Assembly: GCF_028610705.1 (NCBI RefSeq) | Contig: NZ_JAQQWT010000002.1 | Location: 310,001 to 374,000 of the forward strand | Source: Halalkalibacter alkalisediminis | GTDB taxonomy: Bacteria > Bacillota > Bacilli > Bacillales > Bacillaceae_D | Reading direction: 5' to 3' | DNA: 64,000 bases | Shown: positions 6,463-16,667 of the stretch, one piece after another | Layout: the number at the start of each line of letters is the position of its first letter | How positions within the stretch are numbered: position 1 is the stretch's first letter | Notes under the pieces: model-generated | Databases searched by the model: none | Seen by the model: the letters and a program-made list of their open reading frames with translations, nothing else | Told to the model about the DNA's origin: nothing | Made by a program: the position numbers and the translations under genes

Positions 6463-9276
6463 TTACATGTAGTCTTGAAATTGTTCGAGCAAGTTTTCTA
6501 GTTCGTCTTCAAATACTGGTACATTTGGTAATGAACGAATAAATTGTTTTCCATAGCGAGCCGTTGAAATCCTTCGATCAAAAACAAACACAACTCCTCG
6601 ATCTTCAGCCGTTCTGATTAAGCGGCCAAATCCTTGTTTGAACCTAATGATTGCCTGAGGTAAGGAAATCTCCATAAATGGGTTCTGACCATCTTCTTTT
6701 GCCTTTTCAAATTGAGCTTGAAGGAGTGGTTGGTCGGGAGGTGAGAAAGGCAACCTTACAATGACTAGGGTTCTCAACTCATCTCCAGGTAGGTCAATCC
6801 CTTCCCAAAAACTACTTGTACCAAAGAGAGTAGCTTGGTTGCTTTGTTTAAACATTTTCATTAGTTTCGCTCTACTCCCACTAGTAATTCCTTGACCAAT
6901 CAATTGATATGTCCCAAATTCATTGAATTGTCTAACGTGATGATAAACTTGTTTCAGCATGTCATACGAAGTAAACAAGACTAAAATCTTCCCTTTAGAC
7001 ACTTCCATTAATCTCCACAGTTTAATGGCTACTTCAATTGAAAACTCTTCTTCCTTTACGTCTTTAATTGCTGGAATATCTTTAGGTAGCAGCAGTCTAA
7101 CTTGATCCATATATGAAAATGGCGAAGGGATGATCGACGTCTTCAATCCAAAATCTGTCAAACCAAGTCGCTTCTCTTGATAATGAAAAGTTCCATTTAC
7201 CGATAAAGTAGCAGAAGTGAGAATAACACTTTTTTTCTTTGTAAAGAAATGATCCGCAAGTAGTTCCGATACATCAATTGGTTTACTAAAGAGGAAAGTT
7301 GCATTCTTTGCTCCTCTTGGTTCAACTTCAATCCAATAGACGACATTCGGATCATACTCAAGTAACATTTCATAAAGAATTTGTTCTTCTTCGTATAACA
7401 TGTCAATTACGCTTTCAACATCGACAATAAATCCCCTGTCTTTATAAGTCATATCATCACGTATATCTTGAAAAAGTTTTAACCACTGTTTAAGCTGTTG
7501 CAAACAGTCTTTTGTTTGCATATGAACGCGCATTCCACATTCTAAAATCGCTTGCCAATACGAATTGTTTTCTGCAAAACTTTCAAACCGGTAACGAATT
7601 CGACCTACATCAGTCGAACTCGTTCTTTGCTTTTGCATTACATAACCATGAAGCATTCGGAACAACTCGTCTATTTCTTCCTTTAAGCTTATAAGTTTAT
7701 TTGAAAGGTCTTCTGCTTTAACAGCGATCTGGTAGTTCGCAATCAGGTGAGTAAGAGTTTTTAGCATATCTGCCTCTTGATTTATGCCGATTCGTTGAAA
7801 CAAGTAGGAAAATGTCAAGAAATCCGTTTTAGCTCCTAAGTGATCACTCGCTGTCTCTTCTAGATGGTGGGCTTCATCTATTACAGCATGTGTGTACGCT
7901 GGCAATAACCTTTGTTCATGAACTAAGTCCGTACATAATAAAGCATGATTAGTAATAATTAAACTCGCTTTTTGAGCTCTTTTTCTTGCACGATGGTAAA
8001 AGCAACGAGAAAACCACGGACTGTACCTCCCTAAATCAGATGCCGCATCACTTTGAACTTCAAACCAAAATCCTCTCCCCCCTGAAGGAAGATTCAACTC
8101 TTCTATATCACCTTGATCAGTCTCCGTCAGCCAAATAAGTAACAAAGCTTTCGTTAATAAAACATCATAGCTATCTGTATCAATAGAGGTAAGTGATTGT
8201 TCAAACTTTCTTAAGCAAAGATAATGACTTCTCCCTTTTAAAAGAGCTGCATCTACTTGAAAGGGAAGCATTTTTTTTAGTAAAGGTAAGTCTCGTGCTA
8301 ATAACTGTTCTTGTAAAGGAATGGTTTGCGTGCTAATGACAACCGGCTGCTTATTTTCATGAGCATAAAAGGCAGCCGGAATTAGATAAGCAAGTGATTT
8401 CCCTGTACCCGTTCCTGCTTCAATCATTTTATGTTCATTTTGTTGAAACGCTTCATCTACTTCCTTCATCATTTGCCTTTGACCTGGTCTTAATTCGTAC
8501 TTTATGAAAGCTGATTCCATTTTCCCGTCTTCTTCAAATAAAGAAGAAGAATAATCAGAAAACGTGAAGGAATGCTCAGATTCAACTTCTACCTTATCAT
8601 CAACTATCTTTTTTAAGGCAAGTTGACGATAGCAATCATAGTCCCTGTCATCACTTATTCCCATATTCACTTTTTCGTGGATGTAACTTGATAACAAAGG
8701 TTCTAAATCACTTTTAAACCGTCTCGATAAAGGAACCAATTGTTGCAAGGTAAGTAATGGTAATTGCTTTAGCTTATGTATTAAAGTCAAAAAAAGAGTC
8801 GCTGTAACCTCAGCATCACTATCGGCTTGATGAGGACGCTCATGAGAAAAACCAAGTTGGTCCGATAACTGACTTAATTTGTAACTCTCCTGTTGGGGAA
8901 GTAAAATCCTTGATAATTCAACCGTATCAAAAACAGGCATCTTAGGAAATCGATACCCTTCTAACTCCATCTGCATTTTTAAGAAAGATTCGTCAAAATC
9001 CACATTATGTGCAACAAATGCGCTTCCTTCTAATAATTCAAGGAGATCAGGAATGATCTTATGAAAGGCAGGGGCATTTGCTACATTAGCATCAGAAATC
9101 CCCGTAAGATCCTCAATAAAAGGAGGAATGACTTGACCAGGATTTACAAACGTAGCAAATGTTTCTACAACTTCACCATGTTCAATAACAACAGCCCCTA
9201 TTTGAATAATTCTGTCCCCTTTTATGACTGAATGTCCAGTTGTCTCTATATCAACCACAGTATAACGTTCTTTCAT
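6463..9276 (-). CDS. dinG: DinG-type protein: 3'-5' exonuclease domain fused to superfamily 2 helicase-like domain
   Basis: 937 residues. N-terminal DEDDh exonuclease of DnaQ type: Asp9 and Glu11 in VVDIETTG, Asp93 in HNVDFDESF, His149 and Asp154 in HQADSDAE. The XPD/DinG-like helicase part has Walker A AGTGTGKS at 287-294, the DEAH box at 467-470 (VIDEAHHLEE) and a C-terminal motif VI region (FKQGFGRLIRTAEDRG). The classic four-cysteine Fe-S pattern is not evident. In Bacillota this architecture is known (S. aureus DinG acts as an exonuclease with little helicase activity), so name and mechanism should be kept apart. Follows the TPR gene by 36 bases. Confidence 0.93.
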   Translation of the reverse strand: MKERYTVVDIETTGHSVIKGDRIIQIGAVVIEHGEVVETFATFVNPGQVIPPFIEDLTGISDANVANAPAFHKIIPDLLELLEGSAFVAHNVDFDESFLKMQMELEGYRFPKMPVFDTVELSRILLPQQESYKLSQLSDQLGFSHERPHQADSDAEVTATLFLTLIHKLKQLPLLTLQQLVPLSRRFKSDLEPLLSSYIHEKVNMGISDDRDYDCYRQLALKKIVDDKVEVESEHSFTFSDYSSSLFEEDGKMESAFIKYELRPGQRQMMKEVDEAFQQNEHKMIEAGTGTGKSLAYLIPAAFYAHENKQPVVISTQTIPLQEQLLARDLPLLKKMLPFQVDAALLKGRSHYLCLRKFEQSLTSIDTDSYDVLLTKALLLIWLTETDQGDIEELNLPSGGRGFWFEVQSDAASDLGRYSPWFSRCFYHRARKRAQKASLIITNHALLCTDLVHEQRLLPAYTHAVIDEAHHLEETASDHLGAKTDFLTFSYLFQRIGINQEADMLKTLTHLIANYQIAVKAEDLSNKLISLKEEIDELFRMLHGYVMQKQRTSSTDVGRIRYRFESFAENNSYWQAILECGMRVHMQTKDCLQQLKQWLKLFQDIRDDMTYKDRGFIVDVESVIDMLYEEEQILYEMLLEYDPNVVYWIEVEPRGAKNATFLFSKPIDVSELLADHFFTKKKSVILTSATLSVNGTFHYQEKRLGLTDFGLKTSIIPSPFSYMDQVRLLLPKDIPAIKDVKEEEFSIEVAIKLWRLMEVSKGKILVLFTSYDMLKQVYHHVRQFNEFGTYQLIGQGITSGSRAKLMKMFKQSNQATLFGTSSFWEGIDLPGDELRTLVIVRLPFSPPDQPLLQAQFEKAKEDGQNPFMEISLPQAIIRFKQGFGRLIRTAEDRGVVFVFDRRISTARYGKQFIRSLPNVPVFEDELENLLEQFQDYM

Positions 9277-9312
9277 TTTTCCACCTCTATTTTAAACGAC
9301 CCTGCCCTTTAA

Positions 9313-10281
9313 TTATAGTTCATGTACTTCTGGCCAAGTTGCCCCTAGCCATTGAAGCGATTGTCGGATATCGCTATTACCAGGATCTAACCGAAGTACA
9401 TCACGGAAAAATTTAAGAGCGTTCTCCTTATCATCTATTAAAGCAAAGTTCCATGCTAAGCCATGTAAAGTAGGAATCGTATCCCCATGTATTTCCTGGA
9501 TTCGTTTATAACAATGTATAGCTAAATAATGATAACCATGCCATTCACAGACATAAGCTAAAGAAAGCAAAGCCTCTGTTGATTTTAATAAGTTGATACT
9601 TGTCGTCCAAGACGCCCAGGCATCTTCCTTTTTTATGTTTTCCCACTGGCAGCACCCTAAGAAGAATAACGCTTCCCCATCTTCTGGTTCCTCTTCACAA
9701 TAAGTCATGAAATACTTTTCAGCTAGATGAAACGCTTCTTCATAGAAATAACATACTCCTAAATTATACACGACATCGGTCGTTAACGTAAGCTGTTTGG
9801 CTGCCTCAAAAGAAACGATCGCATCTTGAATGCGCTCTTCTTGAGTTTGCAGGCAACCTAAGCCCATGTATGCAAAATGCTTAATTTGTGGATGTACGCT
9901 TACTTGGATCAAATATAAAAATGTTTCTTTTGCCTTTGCCACCTGCATAGAAAAAAGAAAAGCAAAACCTAAGTACAATCTGCGCAATAAATCCTTATCA
10001 CCATTTGTTTTTTCATTCTCAAGTTCTAGGCTTGCTCGTTCAAACATCTCTAGTTCATAAAACCATGTCCCCTTGGAATGAAATGAAATGGAATCTGTTC
10101 TCCCTACTTCCTCCCGCAAATCATTAATCTTTTCATCCATTTCTGTCCATGTATCTAAAAGTGTACCAGCTGTTTCTTCTAAATAATGTAACTGCTCTTT
10201 TTGTTCCTCTTGTGACATAAGTGCCCATTTTTTTTCTGTCTCTTTAAAAATGGTTTGCCATGAAGATAACCATTCATTCAA
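9313..10281 (-). CDS. Tetratricopeptide-repeat protein of unknown function
   Basis: 322 residues, cytoplasmic, with an N-terminal helical, acidic segment (about 1-75) followed by several degenerate TPR units, for example AYMGLGCLQTQEERIQDAIV, TTDVVYNLGVCYFYEEAFHL and the C-terminal LAWNFALIDDKENALKFFRD. No enzyme domain is visible. The start is a TTG at 10281 supported by AGGAGGGG five bases upstream; that ribosome site lies in the 3' arm of the panD terminator hairpin. It is followed by dinG and the MBL-like gene. I do not recognise an orthologue in the classical B. subtilis order; the repeats suggest a protein-protein adaptor. Confidence 0.7.
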   Translation of the reverse strand: MNEWLSSWQTIFKETEKKWALMSQEEQKEQLHYLEETAGTLLDTWTEMDEKINDLREEVGRTDSISFHSKGTWFYELEMFERASLELENEKTNGDKDLLRRLYLGFAFLFSMQVAKAKETFLYLIQVSVHPQIKHFAYMGLGCLQTQEERIQDAIVSFEAAKQLTLTTDVVYNLGVCYFYEEAFHLAEKYFMTYCEEEPEDGEALFFLGCCQWENIKKEDAWASWTTSINLLKSTEALLSLAYVCEWHGYHYLAIHCYKRIQEIHGDTIPTLHGLAWNFALIDDKENALKFFRDVLRLDPGNSDIRQSLQWLGATWPEVHEL

Positions 10282-10331
10282 AAAAACCCCTCCTCTTCAA
10301 ACGCCTATTTAAAGTGTTTATCGAAGAGGAG
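10282..10331 (-). terminator. panBCD terminator whose 3' arm contains the next gene's ribosome site
   Basis: On the minus strand, CTCCTCTTC after panD pairs with GAAGAGGAG, followed by GGGTTTTT. The 3' arm AAGAGGAGGGG is also the Shine-Dalgarno of the downstream TPR gene (start 10281), so the structure could both end transcription and mask translation of read-through RNA. Confidence 0.65.
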
Positions 10332-10344
10332 AGGAATATGCGAA

Positions 10345-10728
10345 TTATAGAACGGTAGAAGCTGGCTCTGCGTGCAACATTTCAACAATTTGATTGCACT
10401 CATTCATAATAGCGACTTTCGGCTTATGTTCTTTTACTAATTCATTAGCTACAAGTGCATACGAAATGACAATAATTACATCACCCTCATGAACTAGCCT
10501 TGCTGCAGCTCCGTTTAAGCAGAATACATTACTTCCTCTAGGTCCTTTTATCACATAGGTTTCGAACCTAGCACCATTATTATTATTAACAATTTGTACT
10601 TTTTCATTTTCCACTATGTCAACAGCATCCATAATATCTTCATCAATGGTAATACTACCTACATAATTTAAATTCGATTCCGTGACACGAGCACGGTGAA
10701 TTTTGGCTTTCATCATTGTACGGTACAT
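10345..10728 (-). CDS. panD: Aspartate 1-decarboxylase (pyruvoyl-dependent) proenzyme
   Basis: Makes beta-alanine for pantothenate. The 127-residue proenzyme carries the self-cleavage site Gly24-Ser25 in [12 protein letters not shown], where Ser25 becomes the pyruvoyl group; [13 protein letters not shown] and [10 protein letters not shown] are conserved active-site segments. The ATG at 10728 ([17 protein letters not shown]) is used because it follows AGGAGGGTGACG and gives family length; a longer frame to 10764 would just translate the ribosome site. It lies 10 bases after panC, completing panB-panC-panD. Confidence 0.97.
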   Translation of the reverse strand: MYRTMMKAKIHRARVTESNLNYVGSITIDEDIMDAVDIVENEKVQIVNNNNGARFETYVIKGPRGSNVFCLNGAAARLVHEGDVIIVISYALVANELVKEHKPKVAIMNECNQIVEMLHAEPASTVL

Positions 10729-10738
10729 CGTCACCCTC

Positions 10739-11581
10739 CTACGCCTCCAAAATATAATTATCAATTAAACGTGCGTTTTGATAAAAGTAAGCAACTGCAA
10801 TAATAATGGCACCATGTAATGTTTGTGTCTCATTGAGACTTGGATAGCTGAGAATCGTTAAGTAATCCAAGCGACCAGTACCATTATCCAAGCGAGCTTT
10901 CATTTGGTCTAACACACGATCACGTTTCTTTTCACCTGACTTAATAAGTTCTGCCCCAAACTGAAGCGTTTCGTATAGTAATGGAGCTTCTTGTCGTTCT
11001 TGATCTGATAAATACACATTTCTTGAGCTTTTAGCAAGTCCGTCCTCTTCTCGAACGGTTGGGCATGCAACAATTTGTAATGGTAGATTAAACGCAGACA
11101 CCATATTCATAATAACAGCAATCTGTTGTGCATCTTTCTGGCCAAAAAAAGCTTCATCTGGCTGAACAATCTGAAATAGTTTCATGACTACTGTCGCCAC
11201 ACCATCAAAGTGACCAGGTCTACTTTCCCCACAAAGAACCTCAACCCCTTTTGTCACATGAATCGTCATTGGCATTGTCTCTGGATACATTTCTTGAACA
11301 GTCGGGTAGAAAAGGATATCCGTACCAATATGTTTAGCTAGACGTTCATCCCTTTCAAAATCTCTTGGATATCGCTCTAGATCTTCATTCGGACCAAATT
11401 GTAACGGGTTAACAAAAATGCTGACAACCACAACGTCATGCTTTTCTTTTGCTGCCTCAATCAAGCTTAAATGTCCTTCATGTAAATAGCCCATTGTCGG
11501 AACAAAACCAACTGTCTGACCAGCTTTTCTTGCAATTGTTATTTCTTGTCTCATCTGTGCAATGGTTTCAATGATCTTCAC
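10739..11581 (-). CDS. panC: Pantothenate synthetase
   Basis: Condenses pantoate with beta-alanine using ATP. The 280-residue protein has the nucleotidyltransferase HIGH-like motif in [14 protein letters not shown] (about 28-41), the pantoate-binding FGQKDAQQ segment (about 146-153), and the KMSKS-like [11 protein letters not shown] near 180. It starts with GTG at 11581 in a 4-base overlap with the panB stop, with GGAGTAAG ahead of it, so translation is coupled to panB. Complete and normal. Confidence 0.97.
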   Translation of the reverse strand: MKIIETIAQMRQEITIARKAGQTVGFVPTMGYLHEGHLSLIEAAKEKHDVVVVSIFVNPLQFGPNEDLERYPRDFERDERLAKHIGTDILFYPTVQEMYPETMPMTIHVTKGVEVLCGESRPGHFDGVATVVMKLFQIVQPDEAFFGQKDAQQIAVIMNMVSAFNLPLQIVACPTVREEDGLAKSSRNVYLSDQERQEAPLLYETLQFGAELIKSGEKKRDRVLDQMKARLDNGTGRLDYLTILSYPSLNETQTLHGAIIIAVAYFYQNARLIDNYILEA

Positions 11582-12417
11582 GAGCTTACTCCTCCATATA
11601 AACCTCTGAGTTCCTGTTCGTTCATTGTAAATGAATGTTCTTGTGCGGGAAATGTCTTTGCCTTAACTTCATCTACATAGGACTTAAGAGCTATTTCAAT
11701 AATCGGTGAAACTTGCGCATAGTTTTTGACAAACTTAGGCACGTGCACATCACCATACCCAATTACATCGTGATAGACAAGGACTTGGCCGTCTGTGTCA
11801 ACACCAGCTCCTATTCCTATAATCGGGATCTCGCAAACTTCTGAAAGCATAGCCCCCACCTGCTCTGGAACACATTCGACAACAATAGCAAATGCACCGG
11901 CTTCTTCTAATGCTTGAGCGTCAGCTAAAAGCTTACGAGCTGATCGGGAATCTCTTCCTTGAACCCGATACCCACCTAAAACCCCTACTGATTGTGGAGT
12001 CAATCCGAGGTGGCCCATTACAGGAACTCCAGCAGCTGTTAACTTAGAAATCGTCTTAATAACTTCCCCTGCCCCTTCAAGCTTTACTGCACTTGCTCCC
12101 CCTTCTTGCATTAAGCGCGCCGCATGCTTTATCGTTTCTTGAATACTAGAATGATAGGTTAAAAAAGGCATATCTGCGACAATAAACGTATGGGGAGCAC
12201 CTCGACGACTTGCTTTTGTATGAAGCACCATATCATCAATTGTTACGGGAACAGTTGAATCATATCCGAGTACGACCATCCCAAGGGAGTCACCAACGAG
12301 AATCATGTCTGTCCCAACACGTTCAACTATTCTAGCAGCTGGAGCGTCATACGCCGTCATCATTGTAATCTTTTCTTGTTCTTTTTTCATCTTCAAAAAG
12401 CTTGCTGTTGTTTTCAT
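11578..12417 (-). CDS. panB: 3-methyl-2-oxobutanoate hydroxymethyltransferase
   Basis: First committed step to pantoate, using methylene-tetrahydrofolate. 279 residues forming a TIM barrel: [14 protein letters not shown] near the start, the metal-binding [18 protein letters not shown] (about 41-58), [10 protein letters not shown] (about 135-144) and the catalytic-Glu segment [12 protein letters not shown] near 180. AAGGGGG lies 9 bases before the ATG. Heads the panBCD operon; 286 bases separate it from birA. Confidence 0.97.
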   Translation of the reverse strand: MKTTASFLKMKKEQEKITMMTAYDAPAARIVERVGTDMILVGDSLGMVVLGYDSTVPVTIDDMVLHTKASRRGAPHTFIVADMPFLTYHSSIQETIKHAARLMQEGGASAVKLEGAGEVIKTISKLTAAGVPVMGHLGLTPQSVGVLGGYRVQGRDSRSARKLLADAQALEEAGAFAIVVECVPEQVGAMLSEVCEIPIIGIGAGVDTDGQVLVYHDVIGYGDVHVPKFVKNYAQVSPIIEIALKSYVDEVKAKTFPAQEHSFTMNEQELRGLYGGVSS

Positions 12418-12703
12418 AGTTCAATTCCCCCTTATTAAGGAGGGCCTCAAATCACGATAAACGTCGAAACGAAAAAAGATTACCCCTACAAGATTATACA
12501 CCTTGAACACAGAGGTAACCCTTTATAGCCCTTTTAAGGCTAGTCTTAAGAACTATTTCAGCTTTTGAAATAGCACTAACGTTTATGTTATGAACCCCTC
12601 TGTCCTAGTCCAATCTGGATCAAGGCAGATCCGTATATAAATTAGTTGTTCGGTGCAGTTCTAATTAGATACCGCCCATTCCTCAAAATTATAACAGTAA
12701 CTT
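12418..12703 (-). other. birA-panB intergenic region with several hairpins and a candidate promoter
   Basis: No gene seen. On the minus strand a TATAAT (plus 12493-12498) precedes panB by about 75 bases, but its -35 is poor. Upstream lie a stem CTATTTCA/TGAAATAG (about 12546-12567) and TAGCCTT/AGGGCTA just after it. Further upstream GGATC/GATCC and ATCTG/CAGAT stems overlap so that only one can form at a time (about 12605-12625). These could be a birA terminator region or a panB leader; no known riboswitch or T-box core was recognised. Confidence 0.4.
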
Positions 12704-13684
12704 TTATGTTTGGGAAGCAATTTCAATATCTGCAGAATAGATGTGATGGATTTTTCCTTCTTCGTCCTCAAGTAATAACACACCGTCATCTGTGATCCCT
12801 TTTGCAAAACCGTAAATGACTTCACGCATCGTCCTCGCATAAAGATACGTACCCACACTAATTGAATGAGCCTCCCATAGTGATTTAATGGGACGAAAGC
12901 CGTCTGTTAAATAAAGGTCATACAATTGTTCAAATTCATTTAATATAGCAGATATCACGTTAGCGCGTTCGACCATTTCACCTTTTTCAAGCGCTAAAGA
13001 AGTGGCAATGTCTCGAACTTCAGGGTCAAAATCCTCTTCTTTTTGATTGACATTGAGACCAATACCAATTATTACGGACTGAACCATATCTGGGTCTGCT
13101 TGCATTTCTGTTAATATACCGACTAACTTTTTTCCATTAATTAAAATATCATTAGGCCATTTTATTTCTGAATTGACCCCTAGTTTCTTCTTTAACGCAC
13201 GGACAACAGCTACTGCTGTCAGTAATGTGAGTTGTGGTGTTTTTTGAGGTGGTAGTTCAGGACGTAAAATAAGGCTCATTGAAACACTTGTTCCGGACCT
13301 AGAATGCCATTTCCGACCAAGTCGCCCTTTTCCAGATGTCTGCTCATTAGCAATCACGACATGCCCTTCCTTCGCACCCTCTTGAGCTAGCTTATGGGCT
13401 ACAATTTGAGTCGATTCTGTTGCGTCAAAATAAGTAATTTCCATACCAAGACGACTTGTTTTTAATCCCACTCTAACTTCATGTGAATGAATACCATCTG
13501 CTTTACTCACAAGTCGATAGCCTTTTCGAGGTGCTGATTCTAATGTATACCCGCTTTTTCTTAATTCATCAATGTGCTTCCAAATGGCAGTTCTCGAACA
13601 CCCGAGTTGTTGACTGATCTTTTCACCCGACACAAATTCTCCAGGATGATCGGCAAAAACTTTCAACAGTTTTTCCTTTAACAA
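12704..13684 (-). CDS. birA: Biotin-[acetyl-CoA-carboxylase] ligase and biotin repressor
   Basis: Attaches biotin to the biotin carboxyl carrier and represses biotin genes. 326 residues: N-terminal winged helix-turn-helix (about 1-60, SQQLGCSRTAIWKHIDELR), so this is the bifunctional form; ligase domain with biotin-AMP loop SGKGRLGRKW at 117-126 and the catalytic KWPNDILINGKKLVGIL near 175-191; C-terminal SH3-like domain. Its start overlaps the cca stop by 7 bases. Same cca-birA-panBCD order as B. subtilis. Confidence 0.96.
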   Translation of the reverse strand: MLKEKLLKVFADHPGEFVSGEKISQQLGCSRTAIWKHIDELRKSGYTLESAPRKGYRLVSKADGIHSHEVRVGLKTSRLGMEITYFDATESTQIVAHKLAQEGAKEGHVVIANEQTSGKGRLGRKWHSRSGTSVSMSLILRPELPPQKTPQLTLLTAVAVVRALKKKLGVNSEIKWPNDILINGKKLVGILTEMQADPDMVQSVIIGIGLNVNQKEEDFDPEVRDIATSLALEKGEMVERANVISAILNEFEQLYDLYLTDGFRPIKSLWEAHSISVGTYLYARTMREVIYGFAKGITDDGVLLLEDEEGKIHHIYSADIEIASQT

Positions 13685-14814
13685 TGTTCACACTTCCTTA
13701 ACTCTTTAATAATAATTGATTTTTCATTTAGACATTTACGTTCGATCACTAGCTTCTCTGCTCGAAGTAAAAAGTCTTTGAGCCAAGGGCCTTGTTCTTT
13801 TTTAAACTCTTGTAAGAGGTCTCCGCCTGTTACAGCCAATTCTGATCGATTATGTATAGGTAGCGAATCCCACATTGCTTTTAATTTCGATTGGTCCTGT
13901 GCAGGAAGGCCAAATAAAAATCTTAATTTTTCAACATCTTGGGCGACATCAATAGACGAATCATATAAGTCCATATCTGACCAACTATGTACCTTCCTCT
14001 TTTGGTAATAATACATTCTCACTTTGACCGCACGAAGTAATTCATTAGAGAGATTTAATTGCTTCAAAGTCTCTTCATTCGGAACATTCATACACAAACA
14101 GAAAGCAGACCAACAAATGCTCTCAGACTCATTAACTAATGATTTTAAATGTAATAACTCATCTATTGCTTTTGCGTGAAGAGATAGACCTGGTATAGAC
14201 TGATATAAACCTGTTTCTACTAAGAAACGAAGAGCGTCTTTTCGATCGGCTCCTTTTAATACTTTCACCCATTCTTTGACCACTCTTTCAACAGCTACCT
14301 TATTAATCAGTGGATGATTCTCCTTAATCGTGTTAAAAAGATTAGGGGCGACAGAAAACCCAAGCTCACTAATAAAACGAGCAACACGTAGCATTCTTAA
14401 AGGGTCCTCTGTCATTCGAGCTTTCGCATCAATTGATCTAAGCTGCTTGAACTCTAGATCCCTCTTACCATTTACTACGTCCACCAAATCACCATGCTCA
14501 TCCATAGCTAAACTATTTATAGTGAGGTCCCTTCTCTGCATATCCTCTACAAAACTTGTCCCACGTATCGTTGTAACCTCAAACAGTTCTTGACCTTCTC
14601 TTACAAGAACAGTCTGATGCTGGTTGCTCAGTTGAACCGTTTTATCAAATAATTTTGAGACTTCTTTCGGTGTAGCGGCAGTAACAATATCAATATCAGA
14701 GAGCGTGCGACCTAAAAGAAGATCACGAACTGCGCCACCGACGATATATGTTTGGTATCCTTTGTTATTTAATTTACCAATAAGCGTCTTCGCTTCGGTC
14801 CATTGATGTACCAC
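13678..14814 (-). CDS. cca: CCA-adding tRNA nucleotidyltransferase
   Basis: Adds or repairs the 3' CCA of tRNA. Class II nucleotidyltransferase: GGAVRDLLLGRTLSDIDIVTA holds the G-G-x-x-R-D and catalytic DxD motifs (GGAVRD and DIDIVT); RRDLTINSLAMD and the EDPLRMLRVARFISELGF segment follow in family order. A GTG at 14814 is preferred: AGGAAAAGACT sits before it and it leaves 10 bases after the bshA stop, giving 378 residues; a longer frame to 14871 would overlap bshA. Overlaps birA by 7 bases. Confidence 0.93.
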   Translation of the reverse strand: MVHQWTEAKTLIGKLNNKGYQTYIVGGAVRDLLLGRTLSDIDIVTAATPKEVSKLFDKTVQLSNQHQTVLVREGQELFEVTTIRGTSFVEDMQRRDLTINSLAMDEHGDLVDVVNGKRDLEFKQLRSIDAKARMTEDPLRMLRVARFISELGFSVAPNLFNTIKENHPLINKVAVERVVKEWVKVLKGADRKDALRFLVETGLYQSIPGLSLHAKAIDELLHLKSLVNESESICWSAFCLCMNVPNEETLKQLNLSNELLRAVKVRMYYYQKRKVHSWSDMDLYDSSIDVAQDVEKLRFLFGLPAQDQSKLKAMWDSLPIHNRSELAVTGGDLLQEFKKEQGPWLKDFLLRAEKLVIERKCLNEKSIIIKELRKCEHC

Positions 14815-14824
14815 AGTCTTTTCC

Positions 14825-15952
14825 TCATTTCTGCAATACTTGTTTATAAAGTTTTTCATATTCAGATACAATAATTTCGGAGTGAAAAACGGATTTCACA
14901 TGCTCCATTGCCCGTAATGAGAAAGCTTCATAACTCGAAATATCTGATAGTAACATAACCGCTTTCTTAGCAACACATTCAACGTCACCTACTTCGCATA
15001 AATAGCCTGTTACACCATCTGTAATGACTTCAGGAATCCCTCCTGCATTTGTTCCAATAACCGGGACTCCACAAGCCATCGCCTCTAGTGCGACGAGACC
15101 AAAGCTTTCTTTTTCGCTTAAAAGCAACATAAGATCGCTCATGGAAAGCAGTTCAGCAATATGCTTTTGGTTCCCTAAAAATAATACTTTATCTTCAATT
15201 TCTAACTCTCTTACTAATTGCCTAGCAATGGATAACTCTGGTCCATTTCCAATTAAGAGTAATTTTGATTTGACCTTTTTTGAAATTAACGCAAAGCTTT
15301 TGACGATATCCGGTATTCGTTTGACTGGACGGAAATTGGAAATATGGATAATCACTCGTTCATCCTTAGCAATTTTGTAATGACCCTTTAACTCTTCCGT
15401 ATCAAGCTTTGTATACACACGTTCATCAATGAAGTTATAAACGGTTTCAATTTCTTTTTCGGTTGTAACTAATTCCCTCGTTTGCGTCACCAAATCATTA
15501 GATACCGCTGTAACAAGATCAGATTGCTCAATTCCAAACTTAATAATATCTTTTAAAGATGGATCATACCCTAGAACCGTGATATCTGTCCCATGCAAGG
15601 TTGTCATAATTTTTAATTGGTTGCCGAGCATTTGTTTAGCTAAAATAGCACAAATCGCATGTGGGACGGCATAATGGACATGAATGAGGTCTAACTTTTG
15701 CCTCTTCGCTACTTCCGCCATTTTGCTAGCTAGTGTTAAATCATAAGGGGGATACTGAAATACAGAATATTGATTAACTTCAACTTCATGATAATAAATA
15801 TTCGGATAGACACGATCTAAACGAAACGGCACACTCGATGTAATAAAATGTACTTCATGCCCACGTTCAGCAAGTAATTTACCCAGTTCTGTAGCAATGA
15901 CACCTGATCCGCCTACAGTTGGATAACAGCTAATACCAATTTTAAGCTTCAT
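14825..15952 (-). CDS. bshA: N-acetyl-alpha-D-glucosaminyl L-malate synthase (bacillithiol synthesis)
   Basis: First step of bacillithiol synthesis, joining UDP-GlcNAc and L-malate. GT4-family glycosyltransferase with two Rossmann-like domains: [23 protein letters not shown] near the N-terminus in two segments ([19 protein letters not shown]), and the EX7E nucleotide-sugar motif in [19 protein letters not shown] near 290. ATG at 15952 ([11 protein letters not shown]) is chosen with a GAGAGG site upstream, giving 375 residues; it overlaps bshB1 by 11 bases, so translation is coupled. Confidence 0.95.
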   Translation of the reverse strand: MKLKIGISCYPTVGGSGVIATELGKLLAERGHEVHFITSSVPFRLDRVYPNIYYHEVEVNQYSVFQYPPYDLTLASKMAEVAKRQKLDLIHVHYAVPHAICAILAKQMLGNQLKIMTTLHGTDITVLGYDPSLKDIIKFGIEQSDLVTAVSNDLVTQTRELVTTEKEIETVYNFIDERVYTKLDTEELKGHYKIAKDERVIIHISNFRPVKRIPDIVKSFALISKKVKSKLLLIGNGPELSIARQLVRELEIEDKVLFLGNQKHIAELLSMSDLMLLLSEKESFGLVALEAMACGVPVIGTNAGGIPEVITDGVTGYLCEVGDVECVAKKAVMLLSDISSYEAFSLRAMEHVKSVFHSEIIVSEYEKLYKQVLQK

Positions 15953-16667
15953 TGTCACGATCCTCTCCCGCAAAGAAATCAGGAACAATGATTGGTTTTG
16001 AAGTCATAAATCCCTCTGCAAAAGCAACACCCACCTCTTTACCAAACAAACGCTCTCTCCCTTCAACAACAGCGATGTAATCGTTTGTTAACGGAGTGTC
16101 AACAGAGTCATCTGTCTTGACAAACTGACTTTCGTAAACCATCAAAGCTTGTTTCTTTTTCTCCATTGTCTTCGTAACATCAACGACAAAGTCAGGATGT
16201 TGATAGCCATTTATAAAGTAATAATATAAATCTCTAGGCCGGTAAGCATCTAATCTGCTTTTACACGGATATTTCTTAATACCTGCATTAAAAACTGCTT
16301 CCTCTATCAGTTTGGCACATGCGCCGTGATCAGGATGACGATCCTTTTTAAAAGGAGCAAAGACAATGGATGGTCGATACTTTCTTATAATGGAAACCAA
16401 TTCAGCAAGTTCGTCATTGGAAATCATCTTCAAACCCCGATCAGCCATTGTTAGCTGAATTCGAACATCTATACCTAAAACATCAGCAGCTCGCTTAGCT
16501 TCTGCCTGTCTAATTTCAACCGTACCGTTTGAGGATAATTCAGCTTTTGTTAGATCGCATATTCCAACACGATACCCTGCTTCTACATATTTAGCTAATG
16601 TTGCCCCCATCCCGATTTCAACATCATCGGGATGGGCACCAAAAGCTAGGATATCAAGCTTTCTCAT
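15942..16667 (-). CDS. bshB1: N-acetyl-alpha-D-glucosaminyl L-malate deacetylase 1 (bacillithiol synthesis)
   Basis: Second bacillithiol step, a zinc LmbE/PIG-L-type deacetylase. 241 residues; the zinc and catalytic residues are in [10 protein letters not shown] (about 10-19), and HPDHGA (about 113-118) supplies another ligand. Overlaps mgsA by 14 bases and bshA by 11 bases. The mgsA-bshB1-bshA-cca-birA order is the B. subtilis one. bshC is not in the window. Confidence 0.95.
   Translation of the reverse strand: MRKLDILAFGAHPDDVEIGMGATLAKYVEAGYRVGICDLTKAELSSNGTVEIRQAEAKRAADVLGIDVRIQLTMADRGLKMISNDELAELVSIIRKYRPSIVFAPFKKDRHPDHGACAKLIEEAVFNAGIKKYPCKSRLDAYRPRDLYYYFINGYQHPDFVVDVTKTMEKKKQALMVYESQFVKTDDSVDTPLTNDYIAVVEGRERLFGKEVGVAFAEGFMTSKPIIVPDFFAGEDRDNEA

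Noticed and set aside
12661-12858. 65-codon minus-strand frame overlapping the birA 3' end
   Set aside because: Out of frame with birA, no ribosome site, no family-like sequence.
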